A stretch of 64,000 nucleotides of DNA from Secundilactobacillus similis DSM 23365 = JCM 2765 (GTDB lineage Bacteria > Bacillota > Bacilli > Lactobacillales > Lactobacillaceae), in contig NZ_BBAD01000002.1 in the NCBI RefSeq assembly GCF_001311075.1, positions 1 to 64,000 of the forward strand. The letters run 5' to 3'. Shown here one piece after another: positions 62,348 to 64,000 of this stretch. The notes beneath the pieces are model-generated. The model had not been told where the DNA came from. It did no database searches and was given only the letters and a program-made list of their open reading frames with translations. How positions within the stretch are numbered: the stretch's first letter is position 1; every line of letters starts with the position of its first letter. Both the position numbers and the translations under genes were made by a program.

Positions 62348-63475
62348 ATGGTTGTAACCGGGAGTATTATGACATATCTATTGACGCTGGGCAGCGGCTT
62401 GTTGGTGATGGTCGGCGCAATTTCGTTTCTTTACTGGTTGAATGCCAGTACAGCAACCCCGTTTGTCATCGCGCATAACCGAATGCTGACGTACATCGCT
62501 GGGGGCGTGTTCCTGGTCTTTCTAGTCGCGCAGATTTGGCGCGACCCGGGCGCAGGACCATATCTGGTCATGTTGATCGTCACGCTGTACATGGTCAACC
62601 TGCAGCAGGGAATTCGTTGGCCAGCGCTTCTCAGCGCAGTGCTGATCGTAGTGCTTTATCTTTGGCTCGGCGCGCGGGTGTCGGTTTTTTCCGCGGTCGG
62701 TGTGGTGCTTGCGGTCGTGCTGATCTTCTTAACACAGCGGTTCGCGCGGCAAATGACGCAACACCTCACTATGAATGTCATTGCGCTGGTTGTATTTGGT
62801 GTGGCAGTACTGGTTAGTGATGTCAATGTGGCTGAAACCGACTCGCTATTCTGGGCACAACAGCTGGTGACACTGTTGGTGCTTGGCACTTTGTCTTTGA
62901 CCTTCGATGAACTCATGCGCGCAACCCGGCAGCGGACGGATAAGCTGCACGCGCTGAGTACGATTGACGAGCTAACCGGCGTGCAAAACTTCGGCACGTT
63001 CAATAAGGAACTCGACCAACTATTTGCTCAATTTCAAAAGGACGGCAAGCAGTACTCCGTTTTTGAAGGCGACCTCGATCATTTCAAACACATCAACGAC
63101 ACGTACGGCCATCCGGCGGGTAACGTGGTCTTGCGGCAGCTGGCTCTGGAGCTCGATTCGTTCGCTGTGACCTTACCGTTTCCCGCGACCGCATACCGGC
63201 TGGGTGGCGAGGAGTTTGCCATCATCGCCCACACGCAGTTGACCCACGAACAGGCGGTGGCGATTGGTGAACGGTTCCTGTATTTGCTGACGTTGGTGCG
63301 ATTCCCGGATGCTGATCCGAACCTGACCATCACGTGTTCAATTGGACAGGCACGTGTGGAGGCTGGCGATTACAGTGCCAATGACGTGTACAAGAAGGCT
63401 GACCGTAACCTGTACGCCGCCAAGCAGAGCGGGCGTAACTGTGTGCGGGCGCAGGGGGATGCGGCGACCGAGTAA
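62348..63475 (+). CDS. Membrane diguanylate cyclase (GGDEF)
   Basis: 375 residues: about six membrane helices to ~195, then a GGDEF domain: STIDELTGVQNFGTFNKELD, EGDLDHFKHINDTYGHPAGN (metal Asp), YRLGGEEFAII (active GGEEF), CSIGQA and KKADRNLYAAKQSGRN. Makes cyclic di-GMP from GTP. The five residues before GGEEF show no RxxD, so product inhibition at the I-site is not expected. ATG 62348 suits CTGGAG upstream; a GTG four codons earlier overlaps it. G/C-rich codons stand out from neighbours, which may mean transfer. Confidence 0.92.
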   Translation: MVVTGSIMTYLLTLGSGLLVMVGAISFLYWLNASTATPFVIAHNRMLTYIAGGVFLVFLVAQIWRDPGAGPYLVMLIVTLYMVNLQQGIRWPALLSAVLIVVLYLWLGARVSVFSAVGVVLAVVLIFLTQRFARQMTQHLTMNVIALVVFGVAVLVSDVNVAETDSLFWAQQLVTLLVLGTLSLTFDELMRATRQRTDKLHALSTIDELTGVQNFGTFNKELDQLFAQFQKDGKQYSVFEGDLDHFKHINDTYGHPAGNVVLRQLALELDSFAVTLPFPATAYRLGGEEFAIIAHTQLTHEQAVAIGERFLYLLTLVRFPDADPNLTITCSIGQARVEAGDYSANDVYKKADRNLYAAKQSGRNCVRAQGDAATE

Positions 63476-63499
63476 CGGGTTTGAAATTAAGCTACTAAT

Positions 63500-63538
63500 A
63501 AAGGCACCACGGACGTTTGCGGTCCGCGGTGCCTTTAT
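63500..63538. terminator. Terminator between convergent genes
   Basis: AAAGGCACCACGGAC ... GTCCGCGGTGCCTTT, between the GGDEF gene and the acyltransferase gene. Confidence 0.88.
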
Positions 63539-63578
63539 TAGTGTTGGATTTGTTGGGTGTTTTTTTCAAGCAAATTAA

Positions 63579-64000
63579 TTATTTAGATTCCAACGCTTTG
63601 CGTGCCGCTCTCGCTTTCGCCGCATCCCGGTTCTTCTTCAAAATGTGCCACTGTGGTCGGCCAATGAAGATGCCGAATGGCGGCACTTTATAACAGAAGA
63701 GCGCGATGAGGAAGGAAACCGCTAACGCGAAGGCGTAGCCAACGGGAATGAGTAGTAGGAAGCCCCAATCAGGCAGGTTGAAGTAACTGACGATTCGGGT
63801 CAAGATGTTGAGCCCCAGCGTTTGGTCAAGGTAGATCCCGAAACTGATGGTGGCGCCAGTTTTGATGAAGGCTTCAAACCAAGGCCAGATGCCGTGTTCG
63901 CGCCAGTACGCGTAGCATTTACCAATCCAAAAGACGAAGATGATCATCAACGTATCGTAAACCAGCATGTAGGGTTGGTGAGGCGACAAGGCTGCGGCGC
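63579..64000 (-). CDS. Acyltransferase-3 family membrane protein, C-terminal part
   Basis: The frame is open to the window edge, so the N-terminal part with the catalytic His is outside. About 140 residues are visible: three or four hydrophobic segments (YMLVYDTLMIIFVFWIG, FGIYLDQTLGLNILTRI, LLIPVGYAFALAVSFLIALF) and a basic tail ILKKNRDAAKARAARKALESK. FGIYL near a helix end is typical of OafA/WecH-like acyltransferases that acetylate cell-surface polymers. The family call is based on partial data. Confidence 0.65.
   Translation of the reverse strand, partial: AAALSPHQPYMLVYDTLMIIFVFWIGKCYAYWREHGIWPWFEAFIKTGATISFGIYLDQTLGLNILTRIVSYFNLPDWGFLLLIPVGYAFALAVSFLIALFCYKVPPFGIFIGRPQWHILKKNRDAAKARAARKALESK

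Overview
The window is chromosomal DNA of a lactic acid bacterium of the Lactobacillaceae. Pointers are the strong AGGAGG-type ribosome binding sites, frequent TTG/GTG starts, a T-box-controlled trp locus, RNase Y, a Spx-family protein, proline iminopeptidase, a KxYKxGKxW signal peptide and an LPQTxE sorting signal of the type typical of the L. plantarum group. Base composition looks moderate. No phage, CRISPR array, rRNA or origin was seen. The genus cannot be fixed from this sequence alone.

Layout: 1-7440 (minus) is the whole tryptophan pathway in two transcription units, trpEG and trpDCFBA. Each has its own consensus promoter, its own tryptophan T-box, a short Trp-codon reading frame after the T-box terminator, and a hairpin that can mask the ribosome binding site of the first gene. 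7542-9262 (minus) holds two related glycosyltransferase-like proteins. 9535-16118 (plus) holds aroE-aroF-aroB, headed by a leader peptide ending FSYYWLK and an attenuator-like terminator, followed by a quinate/shikimate module (MFS permease, YdiB-like dehydrogenase, 3-dehydroquinase) behind a second structured leader. 16.4-25.3 kb holds regulators, a hydrolase, an RNase Y and a nucleotidase; 25.3-41.7 kb holds an antiporter, a Spx-like protein, cell-wall enzymes, a peptide/amino-acid uptake pair, thrC, a tRNA-Arg and small membrane proteins. 41.9-50.9 kb holds an aminotransferase, a large sortase-anchored surface protein, a deacylase, a lone IS605-type TnpB and a broken gene beside it. 51-64 kb holds amino-acid transporters, an SDR/TetR pair, a gldA/sorC/fsa dihydroxyacetone module, brnQ, a LysM protein, a diguanylate cyclase and the end of an acyltransferase.

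The signals I rate highest are: (1) tandem tryptophan sensing at both trpE and trpD, with T-box first and Trp-codon leader plus SD-masking hairpin second, at identical spacing; (2) the aromatic leader peptide and attenuator of the aro operon; (3) at least nine copies of an extragenic repeat whose central stem differs in sequence between copies but stays self-complementary.

Caution: about eighteen genes are interrupted by a single-base indel, nearly all losses of one G or C from a short G/C run, in otherwise well-kept genes including essential-looking biosynthetic ones. I treat these mainly as sequence errors and give coordinates for the restored gene. The in-frame stop beside tnpB is a different kind of lesion.
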